Translations under genes and position numbers: made by a program
The notes under the pieces: model-generated
What the model saw: the letters and a program-made list of their open reading frames with translations, nothing else
The model's database searches: none
Told to the model about the DNA's origin: nothing
Shown: positions 54,240 to 63,000 of the stretch, in pieces
Layout: every line of letters starts with the position of its first letter
How positions within the stretch are numbered: the first letter of the stretch is position 1
NCBI GenBank assembly: GCA_017651065.1
Contig: JAGCDP010000013.1
Span: 1-64,000 of the forward strand
DNA length: 64,000 nucleotides
Direction of reading: 5' to 3'
From: Treponema sp.
GTDB taxonomy: Bacteria > Spirochaetota > Spirochaetia > Treponematales > Treponemataceae

Positions 54240-54992
54240 ATGGAAGAAATAATAAAAGTCCAGAACTTAAAAAAATCATTTGGTACTCTTGATGTTATAA
54301 AAGACATTTCTTTTACTGTAGAAAAGGGCCAGGTGCTCAGTATAATCGGTCCTAGCGGTTCTGGAAAATCTACAATTCTGCGATGTATCTCACAGCTTGA
54401 AGATGTTACTGACGGTACGATTACTATTTGTGGACAGACTCTGGTAGAGAAGGGGCAGTATTGCAATAAGGAGCAGCGCCATAATATTATTTTACAGAGC
54501 GGACTTGTTTTCCAAAACTTCAATCTTTTTCTGCATTATTCGGTTTTGCAGAATGTAATGCAGCCACAGATTAAAGTACTCAAAAAGTCAAAGGACGAAG
54601 CAGCCCAGACAGCCATGACCTTGCTTGAACGAATGGGATTGGCAGAAAAAGCAGACTCATACCCATGCCAGCTTAGTGGTGGTCAGCAGCAGCGTGTTTC
54701 TATTGCACGTGCCCTTGCACTTAAACCTCAGGTTCTGCTTTTTGATGAGCCTACAAGTGCGCTTGACCCGGAGCTTACCGGCGAAATTCTTGCAGTTATA
54801 AAAGAGCTTGCCGCCGAAAAAATGACAATGGTTGTAGTAACCCACGAAATGGCCTTTGCCCGCGATATTTCTACCCATATAATCTTTATGGATGGTGGAG
54901 TTATTGTAGAAGAAGGAAATGCCGGTGAAGTTATAGAAAATCCAAAGCAGGAAAGGACTAAGCTTTTTCTTTCCAGGTTTTCTTCTCAATAA
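54240..54992 (+). CDS. Polar amino-acid ABC transporter, ATP-binding protein
   Basis: 250 residues from the ATG at 54240 (AGAGGAA ribosome site). GlnQ/HisP family: Walker A is GPSGSGKST, signature [15 protein letters not shown], Walker B is [14 protein letters not shown], and the switch His is in [10 protein letters not shown]. The middle has an extra segment, [20 protein letters not shown], between the Walker A region and the Q-loop. It completes the uptake operon begun at 52654. Confidence 0.94.
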   Translation: MEEIIKVQNLKKSFGTLDVIKDISFTVEKGQVLSIIGPSGSGKSTILRCISQLEDVTDGTITICGQTLVEKGQYCNKEQRHNIILQSGLVFQNFNLFLHYSVLQNVMQPQIKVLKKSKDEAAQTAMTLLERMGLAEKADSYPCQLSGGQQQRVSIARALALKPQVLLFDEPTSALDPELTGEILAVIKELAAEKMTMVVVTHEMAFARDISTHIIFMDGGVIVEEGNAGEVIENPKQERTKLFLSRFSSQ

Positions 54993-55021
54993 TTATTCAA
55001 TAAGTTTACAGTTTTGTAATA

Positions 55022-55054
55022 GTCAAATAGTCTCTTTTATGTCAAAATAATCTC
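55022..55054 (+). promoter_or_regulatory. Tandem direct repeat upstream of the GH8 gene
   Basis: GTCAAATAGTCTC at 55022-55034 and GTCAAAATAATCTC at 55041-55054 repeat with a 19-base period, and the second copy touches the ATG. This fits two same-face operator half-sites, but no regulator is known. There is no ribosome site in the stretch. Confidence 0.35.
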
Positions 55055-56173
55055 ATGGAAAACACATTTTTGAAATACGGCTACAGCGCAGCCGAAATAG
55101 ACAAGCGTGTAGCAGACACTTTTACAGAAATTTTTGAAAAACCATGGTCCCGCTTTTATTTTGACGGAATCGGCGACACAGGTTATTTTATGGATACCGG
55201 AAACTGCGACGCCCGCACCGAAGGAATGTCTTACGGCATGATGATGTGTGTCATGAATGACCGCAAAGATATTTTTGACCGCATGTGGAAGTTCGCAGTA
55301 GATTTTATGTACATGACCGAAGGGCCGATGGCCGGATACTTTGCCTGGTCTGTAGGCCCAGATGGCAAGAAGAATGCCTGGGGGCCTGCACCAGACGGGG
55401 AAGAATTTTTTGCAATGGCACTCTTTCTGGCCGGCCGCAAGTGGGGTGATGCAGAAGGGGAAAGCATCTACAACTACACCATGTGGGCCCGCCGCATTTT
55501 GCATACATGCGTTCACCACAAATTCCCTATGTGGAATGCAGAAAATGCTTACGTGCTCTTTGTACCAGCTTGTCCTTTTACAGATCCTTCATATCATCTT
55601 ATGCATTTTTATCATTATTTTGCCATGTGGGCAGATGAAGAAGACAGGGATTTCTGGAAACGTGCAGAGAATGCCAGCCGCGAGTATCTGGCAAAGACAT
55701 GTCATCCTGTTACAGGTATGAACCCGGAATATGGTAATTTTGACGGAACTCCAAATCCTTTTGGTCCGCCACCTGAGCATGGAGATTTTTATAGTGATGC
55801 CTACAGAACTGGGGCAAACATTGGGTTGGATTCTCTGTGGCATGGACATAATCCTGAGTTTGAAACGATTGCAGATAATCTTGTGAACTTTTTTGCAGAT
55901 ATTGATCCTGCTGATTATAAAAAATATCACATAGATGGAACGCCTGTGTTATTACCAGATGGAACTGAAGAAAAAGCGCTGCATCCGGTTGGCTTGCTCG
56001 CAACATTGGCACAGACAACTATGGCTTGTTCTTCTGCCGCATCGGCCGCTGCTGAAAAAATAGTTCGCCGCTTCTGGGACACACCGCTTCGCATGGGTGA
56101 AAGAAGATACTATGATAACTGTCTTTACTTATTTGCTATGCTGGCGCTGAGCGGGAAGTATGGGGTGGAGTAG
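55055..56173 (+). CDS. GH8 reducing-end xylose-releasing exo-oligoxylanase
   Basis: 372 residues, no signal peptide, so intracellular. It matches the GH8 Rex group: the general acid Glu56 in CDARTEGMSYGMMM, the aromatic subsite FAWSVGPDGKKNAWGPAPDGEEFFAMAL, and the putative base Asp248 in YSDAYRTGANIGLDSLWHG. These enzymes remove xylose from the reducing end of short xylo-oligosaccharides after import. GH8 also contains endoglucanases and chitosanases, but the length and motifs fit Rex best. It stands alone after the ABC operon. No ribosome site is visible. Confidence 0.9.
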   Translation: MENTFLKYGYSAAEIDKRVADTFTEIFEKPWSRFYFDGIGDTGYFMDTGNCDARTEGMSYGMMMCVMNDRKDIFDRMWKFAVDFMYMTEGPMAGYFAWSVGPDGKKNAWGPAPDGEEFFAMALFLAGRKWGDAEGESIYNYTMWARRILHTCVHHKFPMWNAENAYVLFVPACPFTDPSYHLMHFYHYFAMWADEEDRDFWKRAENASREYLAKTCHPVTGMNPEYGNFDGTPNPFGPPPEHGDFYSDAYRTGANIGLDSLWHGHNPEFETIADNLVNFFADIDPADYKKYHIDGTPVLLPDGTEEKALHPVGLLATLAQTTMACSSAASAAAEKIVRRFWDTPLRMGERRYYDNCLYLFAMLALSGKYGVE

Positions 56174-56208
56174 TTCAAAACGATTTAAAAGTATTTCGAT
56201 TTGATTTC

Positions 56209-56237
56209 TTGACATTTTGAAGTTTTGGCCTTATATT
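56209..56237 (+). promoter_or_regulatory. Consensus promoter of the type III toxin-antitoxin locus
   Basis: A perfect TTGACA (56209-56214), 17 bases, TATATT (56232-56237). This is the closest match to the sigma-70 consensus seen in the window. The start of transcription would fall at about 56244-56246, precisely at the first antitoxin repeat. Confidence 0.85.
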
Positions 56238-56244
56238 TTTACTT

Positions 56245-56320
56245 AGCGGTTAGGAAGTCCAATAAAAAACTTCCGTTTAAAAGCGGTTAGATTGTCCGTT
56301 TAAAACAATCGTTTATAAGC
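56245..56320 (+). ncRNA. Type III antitoxin RNA (ToxI-like), two tandem repeats plus a partial
   Basis: Repeat 1 is 56245-56281 (37 nt) and repeat 2 is 56282-56317 (36 nt), directly abutting, and AGC at 56318 begins a third that passes into the terminator. Both share AGCGGTTA, CC after the first stem arm, and GTTTAAA or GTTTATA at the end. The stem arms differ but stay complementary: GGAAGT/ACTTCC in repeat 1, GATTGT/ACAATC in repeat 2. Known ToxI RNAs are cut by their toxin into such units, which fold as pseudoknots and inhibit it. Confidence 0.82.
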
Positions 56321-56354
56321 AAGGATGGACATATGTTCCATCCTTATTTTTTTT
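56321..56354 (+). terminator. Intrinsic terminator between antitoxin and toxin
   Basis: AAGGATGGA (56321-56329) pairs perfectly with TCCATCCTT (56337-56345) around CATATGT, followed by ATTTTTTTT. In type III systems such a terminator keeps antitoxin in excess, with toxin made from read-through. Confidence 0.9.
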
Positions 56355-56365
56355 GGAGGAGTTAT

Positions 56366-56887
56366 TTGAATTGGTACATCGTAAATAAAGAGTATATACG
56401 TTTCCTATTACAATTTGATAAAACTGTTGGTTTTGTCAATTATGATGACAAACTGAAAATTCATGTTGGAACAATTCTAACTATTGGTAAATTCAAATAT
56501 TATGTACCAATTTCTTCTGCCAAATCGAAACATGAACGAATGTCAAATAGTTTAGACTTTCATAAACTGCAGGACAAAACTACTAACTACTTATATGCGG
56601 TATTAAACATTAATAATATGATACCTGTTCCTGATTCATGTATAACCCAACTTAAATATGATAAAATTTCAAATTATCGTTATTTTAAGGATGATAAGGA
56701 AAGAACGAATTACATTTATTTATTGCAAAAAGAAAAAGCGTTAATAGATGAAGTTTCAGAGTTATTACAAAGCAAAGCTCAAAAGCTATACGAAAAATGT
56801 TTACAGATGCCTGATTCATCTTTAGCAAAACGATGTTGCAATTTTAAACTTCTCGAAGAAAAGTCGCTTGAGTTTGTTCAACAATAA
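56366..56887 (+). CDS. ToxN/AbiQ-family type III toxin endoribonuclease
   Basis: 173 residues from a TTG at 56366, with GGAGGA six bases upstream; the in-frame ATG at 56333 lies inside the terminator loop and is not used. The N-terminus NWYIVNKEYIRFLLQFDKTV matches the ToxN/AbiQ opening with Tyr10 and Asp18. IHVGTILTIGKFKYYVPISS with S50-S51-x-K53 and the following KSKH corresponds to the catalytic Thr/Ser-Ser-x-Lys region. The C-terminus RCCNFKLLEEK is a family hallmark. These toxins cleave RNA at A-rich sites and arrest growth, often after phage infection. More AT-rich than its neighbours, consistent with horizontal transfer. Confidence 0.9.
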   Translation: MNWYIVNKEYIRFLLQFDKTVGFVNYDDKLKIHVGTILTIGKFKYYVPISSAKSKHERMSNSLDFHKLQDKTTNYLYAVLNINNMIPVPDSCITQLKYDKISNYRYFKDDKERTNYIYLLQKEKALIDEVSELLQSKAQKLYEKCLQMPDSSLAKRCCNFKLLEEKSLEFVQQ

Positions 56888-56905
56888 AACAAGGGGTAAG
56901 TGAAA

Positions 56906-56936
56906 ATAAAAAAAAAGGCACCAATTTGATGCCTTT
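56906..56936 (-). terminator. Intrinsic terminator, minus-strand direction
   Basis: Stem AAAGGCA (56914-56920) with TGCCTTT (56930-56936); the T-run exists on the minus strand only (A-run at 56908-56916 on plus). Confidence 0.75.
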
Positions 56937-56971
56937 AAGTTGCCCCAGGCTGGATAAATCAGAACTCGGAC
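56906..56971 (-). ncRNA. Possible small RNA convergent to the toxin
   Basis: On the minus strand a promoter (56978-57005) would start an RNA near 56971 that ends at a hairpin AAAGGCA/TGCCTTT (56914-56936) followed by a run of nine T residues. About 65 nt long, with no open frame or ribosome site. It would end 18 bases past the toxin stop codon, on the opposite strand. It might alternatively be only a promoter plus the toxin's own terminator read in reverse. Confidence 0.4.
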
Positions 56972-56977
56972 AATTCA

Positions 56978-57005
56978 AATATATCATATAGATAGAGTAA
57001 GTCAA
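56978..57005 (-). promoter_or_regulatory. Promoter of the possible small RNA
   Basis: TTGACT (57000-57005), 16 bases, TATATT (56978-56983), reading toward the toxin gene. Confidence 0.5.
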
Positions 57006-57069
57006 GCAGAATCCAGAGTAAATCTTTCCCCTTTAGTTAAACTTTCAAATACGCTATAATAGACTAATT

Positions 57070-59913
57070 ATGGCAGAAGAAAAGATTGTTATTCGAGGTG
57101 CGCGGGAGCATAACCTTAAAAATATAGATGTTACTTTACCTAGGAATAAGCTTGTTGTAATTTCGGGGCTTAGCGGGTCGGGAAAATCTTCTCTTGCTTT
57201 TGATACGCTTTTTGCAGAAGGACAGCGTCGTTATATGGAGAGTCTTTCCAGCTATGCTCGTCAGTTCCTGGGGCGAATGGATAAGCCTGATGTTGACCTG
57301 ATTGAAGGGCTTTCACCTGCTATTTCTATTGAACAGAAATCTACAAATAAAAATCCTCGTTCTACTGTTGGAACTATTACCGAGATTTATGATTTTTATC
57401 GTCTGCTTTTTGCGCGTACAGGGCATGCTCATTGTCCTCAGTGCGGACGGGAGATTCGGGAGCAGTCTGTTGATCAGATTATTGATACTATCATGGGCTG
57501 GCCGGAAGGGACTAAGATGCAGGTGCTTGCTCCTGTTATCCGCGGGAAGAAGGGTGAGCATACTAAAATAATTGAAGATGCTAAAAAGTCGGGCTTTGTG
57601 CGTGCCCGCATAGACGGTGTTATGGCAGAACTTGAAGATTCAATAAAACTTGATAAACAGAAAAAGCATACCATTGAAATTGTAGTAGACCGAATTAAAA
57701 AATCTGACGAAGTCCGTTCACGCTTAGCAGACTCAATTGAAATTGCGTTAAAGAATGCAAACGGAATTGTAATTGTTACACGCCAGGATCCTGATGACGA
57801 CAAGACTACTGAGGTTTTCTTTAGTCAGAAGAATGCGTGCCCGGACTGCGGTATTTCCATCCCCGACTTGCAGCCGCGACTTTTCTCCTTTAATAATCCT
57901 TTTGGAGCTTGTCCTGAATGTACCGGCCTTGGCGAAAAAATGGAATGGGACTACGACAAAATCTTGCCGGACAAGTCGCTCAGCTTTAATGAAGGCGGAC
58001 TTCCGTTTTTTACACCGACCTCTGAATGGAACAGAAGCATATTCACCGCAGTTTCTGAAGCAGCGGGCTTTACCTTAGACACACCTTTTGACCAGCTCAC
58101 CGACAAACAGTTTGACTTTATGTGGAACGGCTCCGACGACAAAAAACTTCACTGGATTTACCAGAAGCAGAGCGGGGAAGGTTATTCTGAATATAACCGC
58201 CCGTGGGTTGGTGTTGTAAAGGAAATGACCCGCCGTCACCGTGAAGCCTGGAGTGAGGCAATGCGCACGAACATCGAAGAAAAGTTCATGGCAATTCATG
58301 AATGTTCTGCCTGTCATGGAATGCGCCTGCGTCCTGAAGCTCTTGGTGTTACTGTAAGCGGAAAAAATATTTTTGAACTTTGTAAAATGTCTGTTGCAGA
58401 GTCTATAGACTTTTTTGATAACCTTGACCTTACCGAAAGTGAAGCACAGATTGCAACTCAGATTCTTAAGGAAATCAGAGCACGCCTCCGATTCCTTCGT
58501 GATGTTGGTCTTGAGTATCTTACTATGGAACGCGCTGCCGAAACCTTAAGTGGTGGAGAAGCTCAACGTATCCGTCTTGCAACTCAGATTGGTTCTGCGC
58601 TTTGCGGAGTTATGTATATTCTTGATGAGCCAAGTATCGGTCTCCACCAGCGTGATAACCAGCGCCTCATAGACACCTTGCTCAACCTTCGCGATAACGG
58701 AAATACTGTAATTGTAGTAGAACACGACGAACAAACCCTGCGCACTGCAGATTACCTCATAGATCTTGGCCCTGGAGCCGGAATAAACGGCGGTAAAGTA
58801 GTAGCTGCCGGCACCCCGGATGAAGTTGCCAAAGTAAAAGAAAGTCTCACAGGACAATACCTTGCCGGAACCTTGCGCATGGACCTCCCAGCAAAACGCC
58901 GCCCTGGAAACGGAAAGTTCATTAAGATAAACGGCGCCCGCGAGCACAACCTCAAAGACGTAACCGTTCAAATCCCGCTTGGAACTTTCACTTGTATCAC
59001 AGGCGTGAGCGGCAGCGGTAAATCAACTCTTATGAGCGACATTCTTTACCCGGCTGTAAGCAACAAGATTATGCGCACAAATTATCCTGTAGGAGCCTGC
59101 GATAGCGTAGAAGGCATTGACGGCGTAGATAAAGTAATCAACATAGACCAGTCACCGATTGGCCGCAGCCCACGCAGTAACCCTGCAACCTATGTCGGAG
59201 TATTCGACGCAATCCGAGACCTTTTTGCAAGCCTGCCGGAAAGTAAGGCACGCGGCTACCAGAAGGGACGATTCAGCTTTAACGTAAAAGGTGGCCGCTG
59301 CGAAAACTGTCAGGGTGCCGGCGAAATTGTAATTGAAATGAACTTCCTCCCGGACGTATACATTCAGTGTGAAGTCTGCGGCGGTAAACGCTTTAATCAC
59401 GAAACACTTGAAGTTGAATACAAAGGAAAATCAATAAACGACGTTCTCAACATGAGCATTGATGAAGCCTGCGACTTTTTCCAGAGTATTCCACATATAT
59501 ATAGAAAGATTGCAACGCTTCAATCTGTAGGCCTTGGCTATATTCAGCTTGGACAGAACGCATTAACACTCAGTGGCGGTGAAGCTCAGCGTGTAAAGCT
59601 TGCAAACGAACTTGCACGCCCTGCAACAAGCAAGACTCTCTACATCTTAGACGAACCAACAACAGGTCTTCATTTTGCAGACGTAAAGCAGCTTATGGCA
59701 GTAATTCAGCGGCTTGTAGATAACGGCAACACTGTTGTAATGATTGAACACAACCTTGACGTAATAAAGCAGTGTGATTATATAATAGACTTAGGACCGG
59801 AAGGCGGTAACAAGGGCGGAACCTTAGTAACCTGCGGAACCCCTGAAGAAGTTGCTAAGTGCAAGAAAAGTCACACCGCCGCATTTTTGCAGGATTTGGG
59901 AGGGAAGAGATAA
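57070..59913 (+). CDS. uvrA: Excinuclease ABC subunit A
   Basis: 947 residues, full length. The DNA-damage recognition ATPase of nucleotide excision repair. It contains two ABC modules ([15 protein letters not shown] and [14 protein letters not shown]; signatures [12 protein letters not shown] and [12 protein letters not shown]) and zinc fingers ([15 protein letters not shown] with [22 protein letters not shown] with CEVCGGKRF). There is no ribosome site. TATAAT at 57055-57060 would start transcription three or four bases before the ATG, so the message may be leaderless. lptD follows after a repeat. Confidence 0.98.
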   Translation: MAEEKIVIRGAREHNLKNIDVTLPRNKLVVISGLSGSGKSSLAFDTLFAEGQRRYMESLSSYARQFLGRMDKPDVDLIEGLSPAISIEQKSTNKNPRSTVGTITEIYDFYRLLFARTGHAHCPQCGREIREQSVDQIIDTIMGWPEGTKMQVLAPVIRGKKGEHTKIIEDAKKSGFVRARIDGVMAELEDSIKLDKQKKHTIEIVVDRIKKSDEVRSRLADSIEIALKNANGIVIVTRQDPDDDKTTEVFFSQKNACPDCGISIPDLQPRLFSFNNPFGACPECTGLGEKMEWDYDKILPDKSLSFNEGGLPFFTPTSEWNRSIFTAVSEAAGFTLDTPFDQLTDKQFDFMWNGSDDKKLHWIYQKQSGEGYSEYNRPWVGVVKEMTRRHREAWSEAMRTNIEEKFMAIHECSACHGMRLRPEALGVTVSGKNIFELCKMSVAESIDFFDNLDLTESEAQIATQILKEIRARLRFLRDVGLEYLTMERAAETLSGGEAQRIRLATQIGSALCGVMYILDEPSIGLHQRDNQRLIDTLLNLRDNGNTVIVVEHDEQTLRTADYLIDLGPGAGINGGKVVAAGTPDEVAKVKESLTGQYLAGTLRMDLPAKRRPGNGKFIKINGAREHNLKDVTVQIPLGTFTCITGVSGSGKSTLMSDILYPAVSNKIMRTNYPVGACDSVEGIDGVDKVINIDQSPIGRSPRSNPATYVGVFDAIRDLFASLPESKARGYQKGRFSFNVKGGRCENCQGAGEIVIEMNFLPDVYIQCEVCGGKRFNHETLEVEYKGKSINDVLNMSIDEACDFFQSIPHIYRKIATLQSVGLGYIQLGQNALTLSGGEAQRVKLANELARPATSKTLYILDEPTTGLHFADVKQLMAVIQRLVDNGNTVVMIEHNLDVIKQCDYIIDLGPEGGNKGGTLVTCGTPEEVAKCKKSHTAAFLQDLGGKR

Positions 59914-59935
59914 GTGAGAAGTCTACACGACAAAA

Positions 59936-60003
59936 TGTCATTGCCGTGCTTGACACGGCAATCTTTTATAAGAAAGATTATCGGGTCAAGCCCGATAATG
60001 ACA
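59936..60003. repeat. Family A double palindrome at the start of lptD
   Basis: ATTGCCGTG/CACGGCAAT then ATTATCGGG/CCCGATAAT, flanked by TGTC and GACA. Same order as the hrpA copy but with changed stem sequences that keep pairing. The ATG of ATGACA at 59998 is the likely start codon of lptD. Confidence 0.9.
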
Positions 60004-63000
60004 ATAATTCTCATGTTCTCACTTTTTTTTGTAAGTGGAATGAGTCTTCTTTACGCTCAGGAAACAGAAACAACAACTATAACTATAAAAAATGCCCGTC
60101 AGACAACTTATGAAAAAAGCAAGAAAAATAGTTCAGACGAAGATGAAGGTCAGGATACAATTGTCTTAGAAGGCAATGTTGAAATTTCTGTTGCAAAGGG
60201 CTCTACTGTTTCAGAAATCAAAGCAGACAAAATTACTTATGACCGCAAAACAGAAATGCTTTATGCCGAAGGTGGCGTAGAAATCTTAACAAAAAGTTCT
60301 TCTGCCGGTGGCGAAACAACAACTGCTACATCGCTTCTTATGAATACTTCTACACTCGAAGGTATTTTTGACGACGGCCGTGTAATTCAGACAAAAAGCG
60401 ATGCACTTAATCTTCCTTCGGGTTCTACGCTCATTGTTTTTTCTGACATATTCGGTAAAAGCGAAAACAATACAATTGCTTTTAAAAACTCAAGTCTGAC
60501 TTTTTGCGATGCAGAAGATCCTCACTGGCACATAGATGCTTCAAGAACCTGGCTTCTTCCGGGCGGTGAGTTTGCCTTTTTGAATGCGCTGCTTTATGTA
60601 GGCCCTGTTCCTGTAATGTATTTCCCAGTTTTTTACTACCCGAAAGATGAGCTTATCTATAATCCTGTTTTTGGTTCAAAGATTCGCGAAGGAAAATATG
60701 TTCAGACAACCTTGTACTTAAAAGGTCGTAAACCTCTGAACAGCAATAATTCAAATAATTCATCATCATCTTCTTCTTCCACAACTTCTACAGAATCTTC
60801 AACCGAAGAATCACTAAAGGCTGTTTACAATTTTATGAAGCCTACAGAACTTAAAGAGCAGGAACGCCAGGGACTCATGCTTCATAATCTTGATGAAAGT
60901 TATAAAGGCGACACTTCAACTTATGTGAAAGTTCTTGCAGACTGGTATGCAAATCTTGGTGGAATGGTTGGAGTAGAAGCAAACTTAAGACCATCCCGCG
61001 AGTATATTACAAGCCTGAATTACAATGTGCTTTTGGGTTTTAGTAATACTGTATTTCAAAACGGTTTTGACTATTCAGCTTTGTCCCGCTCTGGAAACAT
61101 GTATTATGATAAATCAAACTTTTTAGGTCTTAAGCTTCCGTTCCGTTATGGAGCAAATCTTAATTTTATTCTTTCAAAGCCTTTTACTCTTAGAGTTTCT
61201 ATGCCTTTATATTCTGATCCGTCCTTTCAAGGTGATTTTAATTCGCGTGAAGAATCAATGGACTGGATTTCATATCTTATAGATTTAAGCAATAGTGACC
61301 AGTTGAATAATCCAGTTACTTCCACACCCCAAGTTAGTCAATTTGAATGGAAGCTTGATTCTTCTTATAATCCAACTCTTCCAGCTGTGGTAAAACCTTA
61401 TATAAATACGATTTCATTAAAACTAAATTCTTCCATGTATTTTAGTTCACTTGAAAAACCAAATGATGTATTTCTTGCCGACCCACGTTATAAAAATGAA
61501 AATGAATGGATAGAAAAAACACCTGAAAAAAAGTTTTATTACCCAAGCCAGGTCACTCCTGCCGATTTTTCTGTAAGCTTAAACGGAACTTTATTCCAGT
61601 GGCCGCAAAACAAAAAATCATCAAATTCGCAGAAAATCAAATATCCTGTTGAACTCAATAAGCCTGATGAATTTAAAACTGAACAGACTGACAATGAAAA
61701 AAAAGAAGAACCTGAAGAAAAAACCGAAGCTCCAAAACTTCCTGAACCTGTTCTGCCGGAATTAAATAATCCATCTACTTCTGTTGCAAAAATCGCCGGT
61801 CTTTCTTATAAGCTTGATTACACTTTTAATTCAAATCTCAAAACTCAGATTTTTTATAATCCAAAAGACAAAACTGATCATACATATTTAAATACACCGG
61901 AAGATTTTCAATGGGATAAAATTCAGTCTTCAATGTACACCTTAAAAGCTCCTGTTTCTTTAACAAGCGTTTTAGGTTACGGCGGAAACTTTTTTACAAT
62001 GAGAAATGCTTTGTCGTTTGATCCTGTATGGCAGGGACATCCTAATACAGACGGTTATACAGATCCAAAAGCAAAAGATTTGAAAAAAACAGATTATTCT
62101 GCGCAGGTAAGAAATCTTGTAAATACAAACTCAATCACTTTTATGCCGTTTACATATATCCCGGCTTTTTCTGAAACAGGAATTACCTGGAATAATACAA
62201 TGAAAATTTTCAGAAGAAAGTTTACAGGCAATGCAGATAATCCTCAGTGGGAAACTCAGTGGCTCGATTTCACAGATCCTGAAAGTGTTACTGCAAACTC
62301 AATCAGTCTTACACTTGGAATGAAAGAACTTGATTCAAAGTTTAAACAGACATTTACTTTTTCTTCTACGCTTAAACCTTTAACAGCAAAATATACAGGT
62401 AATTTAAATCTTGTTTTCCCTTATGTCACCTTTAGCCTTGGTACAGGAGTTTATGAAAAGAGCAAGGATGATTCAACCTTGCAGTATAATCCTTTGCAGC
62501 AGTCGCTTAACGTAAATCTTTTTAATTCAACATTAAAATTTTCTGAATCATTCAGTTATGTTTACAATGACAATACAGACAAAAAAGATAAGTATCCCGA
62601 AAATCTCAGGCTTACTCTTTCTTATAAACAGCTTTCAATTTCATTCATAAGTTCTTATACATACAAATATGATTTGTATATAGACACACCAAATGAAAAC
62701 GGCGAAAAAGGTTATATTCAGCGAAGTGAAAAAGAATTTACTCCAACCACAGCTTCACTTTCATATATACTTCCTAACAAAACTCATTATGCATGGTATA
62801 ACAGAATAAACTGGACACCGGGACTTTCTACAAATATCAATTATGATTTTATTAAGCCTACAAACAGTTATTTCCAGATTTTGCCGTCACTCACTTTTAA
62901 TATTAATGAATTTATGAAGCTCACTTTCTCTGCAACTATAAGAAATTCTACAATATATTGGTACTTCAAAGATTCAGGTAAATATGCATCTGATTCTTAT

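Noticed and set aside
56245-56317. The two 36-37 nt repeats looked at first like a small CRISPR array
   Set aside because: They directly abut with no spacers, their stems differ, and they are followed by a terminator and a ToxN-like gene; no cas gene is present.
56333-56365. ATG at 56333 as the toxin start
   Set aside because: It lies in the terminator loop, has no ribosome site, and the added 11 residues have no family counterpart; TTG 56366 has GGAGGA at proper spacing.
56906-56971. Resemblance of the minus-strand RNA to a tracrRNA tail
   Set aside because: Only the generic GGTGCC-type terminator is shared; there is no anti-repeat, CRISPR array or Cas9 gene in the window.
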